Of a stretch of DNA of 7,743 nt, positions 5,451 through 7,743 are shown in pieces. Where the stretch lies: assembly GCA_047639575.1 (NCBI GenBank), contig JBLIOB010000205.1:1-7743 (forward strand), read 5' to 3'. Made by a program: the position numbers and the translations under genes. Source of the DNA: JBLIOB01 sp047639575 (lineage in GTDB: Bacteria > Bacteroidota > Bacteroidia > Flavobacteriales_D > Parvicellaceae). A model generated the notes under the pieces. The model did not search any database. It was not told the DNA's origin and was given only the letters and a program-made list of their open reading frames with translations. How positions within the stretch are numbered: the first letter of the stretch is position 1; every line of letters begins with the position of its first letter.

Positions 5451-5464
5451 ACCTAAATGCGCTT

Positions 5465-5875
5465 ATGACGGATGTTAAAGAAGTCTACTCTGTAGTCGAT
5501 CGAATAGAATGGGACCTAGGAACAATAGAATTAAGATCAGATAATATACTTCTATTTTATCCTTATGAGCATGTTAAAGGAATGAGTGTCGACCAGTTAA
5601 AAATTATGCTTTCGCATTTAAAGAAAATTACTAAAGGAATACCTAGGCCTTTCTTCAGCCATAATTATAATATGACTGATTCGTTAACTACGGACGCGAA
5701 ATTATTTATAGCGAAACATTGCCATGAATTTGCTACCGCATTTGCGATATCAGAGCAACACGCAATTACTAGGTTTATAGCTCACTCAATCATGTACTTG
5801 CATAAACCTGCTATACCAATGAAATTATTTAAATCTGAGAAAAGTGCTTTGGAGTGGTTAAAGAAAGCAGGTTAA
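5465..5875 (+). CDS. Small STAS/SEC14-like (SpoIIAA-type) domain protein
   Basis: A 136-residue soluble protein without signal peptide or membrane segment. It follows the plan of Bacteroidota proteins annotated as STAS/SEC14-domain: an N-terminal beta region (VDRIEWDLGTIELRSDNILL, 11-30), a helix (SVDQLKIMLSHLKKIT, 41-56), a second strand/helix region in which residues at about 76-115 are alanine-, phenylalanine- and histidine-rich, and the typical ending PMKLFKSEKSALEWLKK (118-134). That ending is the best family marker. Such proteins are thought to act as regulatory or ligand-binding modules, but none of this subgroup has a role I can name. The start is the only good ATG; a three-codon mini-ORF (ATG CGC TTA TGA, 5457-5468) overlaps it. 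The stop overlaps that of the convergent PorP/SprF-like gene. Family confidence is moderate. Confidence 0.65.
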   Translation: MTDVKEVYSVVDRIEWDLGTIELRSDNILLFYPYEHVKGMSVDQLKIMLSHLKKITKGIPRPFFSHNYNMTDSLTTDAKLFIAKHCHEFATAFAISEQHAITRFIAHSIMYLHKPAIPMKLFKSEKSALEWLKKAG

Positions 5876-6717
5876 AATGAAATTGAGGGAAAGTTATATC
5901 TCGGTTTTCTCGAGATCTTGATCTCCAGCCCTAATTCATGAGCGGTAAAGTTCACCCCAGAAATATTTTGAGCATCATAGGAATAGCGAAGCGTTAGTCC
6001 TTGAACCCGATACCTTAGCATAGCCATATAATGAAGGTCCTTATTTATTCCTCCGCCAATCATTATTCCCTTTCTCTGTAGCAACAACCCATAGAAATGA
6101 GATTCTAGACCGTTTTGCCAATTTAGGTTTACAAAACCGGCAATCCTTGATTTATAATTTAGTTTTCGCTGAACGATTGCAAACACATTGTGTCTTTGAA
6201 TCAATATAGCATTGATACTAGGAGCGACTTCAAATTCTGGTTGATTGTAATGATGAAGTGCATACCCTACCTTGAAAAATTGAGATGCTTTTAAAACTAA
6301 CCCTCCCGAAACGTCTATGTAATTAGAGTTAATCTGGTTTTCATTTAAAACATATGCTCCGCTAAGAGAGGGGATCAATGAAAATTTTCTATTAATCTTC
6401 CATTCAAACGCATAAGTTAAATCAATCCGATTCGATTTGTAATCTGATTCCGAAAACTGCTGAGAGGTATAAGCCGCTCCAATATTGCTTTTAATGTTTT
6501 CAAATCGATGCCAATATCCAGTTGTATGCTGCAAGCCTTGGGAATTTAAACCAGGATTGGAGATTCGGAAATTTGACTTAAATCTATTTGAAGTTGATGA
6601 AATAAATCCAGGATTATTGAAGATTTCAATTCCCACTGGCTGGATGTATCCTAACTCTTGAGAAAAACCTACAACAGAAAGCAATGCAAAGAATGGAATT
6701 AAGAGAACTTTTTTCAT
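5872..6717 (-). CDS. PorP/SprF-family outer-membrane beta-barrel protein
   Basis: Predicted outer-membrane protein of the PorP/SprF family, whose members partner type IX-secreted proteins and surface adhesins in Bacteroidota. From the chosen ATG it has 281 residues, near the lower end for the family. MKKVLLIPFFALLSVVGFSQ is a clear signal peptide, cleaved probably after Ser19 to leave an N-terminal Gln. NNPGFIS (34-40) occupies the place of the family NPAYAGS motif, and alternating beta strands follow throughout. The C-terminal pattern RYRVQGLTLRYSYD (235-248) then NFTAHELGLEIKI (256-268) resembles the closing THEISLxYRF strands. An in-frame ATG at 6756 would add 13 polar residues before the signal peptide. 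I reject it because MKK plus hydrophobic core starts at 6717, and a possible -7 element (TATATTTA, plus 6756-6763) would put the transcript start just downstream. Its stop TAA shares bases with that of the convergent gene. Confidence 0.72.
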   Translation of the reverse strand: MKKVLLIPFFALLSVVGFSQELGYIQPVGIEIFNNPGFISSTSNRFKSNFRISNPGLNSQGLQHTTGYWHRFENIKSNIGAAYTSQQFSESDYKSNRIDLTYAFEWKINRKFSLIPSLSGAYVLNENQINSNYIDVSGGLVLKASQFFKVGYALHHYNQPEFEVAPSINAILIQRHNVFAIVQRKLNYKSRIAGFVNLNWQNGLESHFYGLLLQRKGIMIGGGINKDLHYMAMLRYRVQGLTLRYSYDAQNISGVNFTAHELGLEIKISRKPRYNFPSISF

Positions 6718-6924
6718 ACAGCTATAAGTTAGATGGCGAGTGACATGTTTCTTCATAAATATAACGAATTCTTAAGTTCATTATTAAAAGAATAGTTATG
6801 GTGTGTGTTAATAATAACGAAGATCTGATATAGTTACAGTTAAACGAGGAATTATTGGTTTTAACAGTAGCTTGTTGGAGCGAGATCTTTTGTATCTTCC
6901 TTATACTCTAATCATTATTAACTC

Positions 6925-7743
6925 ATGACACGTCTTTCAATTCTTATCGTTTGTTTATTTACTGTTAGCTTTTCTTATGGACAAGATTTAAAACAAATTA
7001 AGAAATCAATCCCACTAAAAGGAGTGAAATCGATATTGCCATACTCAGCTGAATATCCAGGACACTATTACTTCATAAATAAACAAGGAGACAGAGGATT
7101 ATGGGATCAATCAAATCAAAAACTGATAATTGGTTTTAAAGATGACCTAGTAGCAATTCCAACAGAGTTTGAAGATGTTTGGTTTTTCGCTACTAAAAAT
7201 CATTTTATTTTGAAATCCAAAGACGGAGAAATCGAATGGGCTAAAGGGTTTAAAAACATTAGCCAAAAGATGCAACATGAAAAAGCCGGATTTAGGTCCA
7301 TTAATGGTAGGTCTGGATATAGTATTATACAAAGAGAAAGAGGGAAGTATTTAGATTGTATCACCCATAATAAGCAGGTTGCATTAGTTTACAGAGATAC
7401 AAACTGGACTTATAACTACTCTATAATCGATCAGGCAACGGGTAATGTAATAGTAGCTGATTCTGGAAGAATTGAACCACTTGAAAATGGGTATATGGAA
7501 ATTACGAAAAGAAGCTATGACTATACGTTTTCGTATATGTCGTGCCCTCCCAACGCTTCTGGCCCAAAGGATTTGAAAAGCGTTTTTAAAGATGTAAAGA
7601 TTAAGGAAATTGGGGAAAAAGAAGTGAATCTGATTTTAGGAGATTTAGGAAAGGTCGCGGGACCTTTTGGTTATCGAAAATTTCTTTTTAAAGGAGCGAA
7701 ACTAGGTCTTTTCAGTATTGAGCCTGATGCAAATATTGGAGTA
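6925..7743 (+). CDS. Secreted/exported protein of unknown function (partial, C-terminus missing)
   Basis: I translated 273 codons open to the right edge, in frame from the ATG at 6925. The N-terminus MTRLSILIVCLFTVSFSYGQ is a standard signal peptide, cleaved probably after Gly19 to leave Gln. The mature part is rich in aromatic and beta-forming residues. It has segments such as FINKQGDRGLWD (50-61), KSKDGEIEWAKGF (97-109) and FKGAKLGLFSI (255-265) that loosely recall WG-type beta repeats (GKWGLID pattern), though too degenerate to call. No catalytic motif, lipobox or type IX sorting domain is visible, but the C-terminus is absent. It is divergent from the PorP/SprF-like gene across about 207 bp that hold no other gene. 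Existence of the gene is secure; function is not recognised. Confidence 0.8.
   Translation, partial: MTRLSILIVCLFTVSFSYGQDLKQIKKSIPLKGVKSILPYSAEYPGHYYFINKQGDRGLWDQSNQKLIIGFKDDLVAIPTEFEDVWFFATKNHFILKSKDGEIEWAKGFKNISQKMQHEKAGFRSINGRSGYSIIQRERGKYLDCITHNKQVALVYRDTNWTYNYSIIDQATGNVIVADSGRIEPLENGYMEITKRSYDYTFSYMSCPPNASGPKDLKSVFKDVKIKEIGEKEVNLILGDLGKVAGPFGYRKFLFKGAKLGLFSIEPDANIGV

Larger units (their letters stand above)
4974..5464. other. Non-coding, inverted-repeat-rich region between divergent ssb and STAS-like genes
   Basis: 491 bp without a convincing ORF on either strand. It holds the ssb leader hairpin (5001-5038), a candidate ssb promoter (5070-5098), a 15-bp near-perfect inverted repeat (5053-5067 against 5160-5174), a second inverted repeat before the STAS-like gene (5366-5376 against 5441-5450), and a tandem ATAAGTTG pair (5411-5426). 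Between about 5185 and 5360 I see only AT-rich sequence. No tRNA or rRNA was recognised. Confidence 0.7.

Noticed and set aside
5912..5925. GAGATC-TT-GATCTC palindrome as a terminator for the convergent genes
   Set aside because: It lies inside the PorP/SprF-like coding sequence, has only a 2-nt loop and lacks a T run, so it is probably a coding coincidence.
6718..6756. Upstream ATG at 6756 for the PorP/SprF-like gene
   Set aside because: It would place 13 polar residues before an obvious signal peptide that begins with its own Met-Lys-Lys.

Overview
The window looks like chromosomal DNA from an AT-rich member of the Bacteroidota (Flavobacteriia/Cytophagia type). The signs are AT-rich leaders mostly without Shine-Dalgarno sequences, candidate promoters of the TTG/TAnnTTTG kind, a PorP/SprF-like outer-membrane protein, a short tail-less SSB, and secreted proteins whose predicted mature ends start with Gln. 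Assignment below phylum is not supported.

Left half (1-3892, all minus strand, read right to left): a catabolic operon runs mmsA (CoA-acylating (methyl)malonate-semialdehyde dehydrogenase), a small four-helix-bundle gene, a class III omega-aminotransferase, and an NCS1 nucleobase/hydantoin/allantoin-type permease cut by the left edge. The last two overlap by one base (TAATG). Together they fit import of a pyrimidine or related ring compound, transamination of beta-alanine or beta-aminoisobutyrate, and conversion of the semialdehyde to acetyl-CoA or propionyl-CoA. The ring-opening genes are not in the window and would be expected beyond the left edge.

The most unusual content is a pair of four-helix-bundle genes (23S rRNA intervening-sequence-protein/Avd-like family), each with a short tandem repeat directly 5' of its start. 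Copy 1 (1932-2321) lies inside the catabolic operon behind 14 perfect copies of a heptamer whose last unit contains the mmsA stop codon. Copy 2 (4086-4460) sits just upstream of the operon. It is bracketed by imperfect inverted repeats running up to its stop and start codons and is preceded by 8- and 9-bp tandem repeats. An ORF of this family framed by pairing arms recalls the intervening sequences of some bacterial 23S rRNAs, but here it is outside rRNA.

Centre (4547-5464): a strong intrinsic terminator, a short ssb gene with a hairpin in its leader, and a 491-bp non-coding, inverted-repeat-rich stretch between ssb and the next gene.

Right part (5465-7743): a small STAS/SEC14-like gene (+) converges on a PorP/SprF-like gene (-) with overlapping stop codons. 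A divergent gene for a secreted protein of unknown function (+) runs off the right edge.
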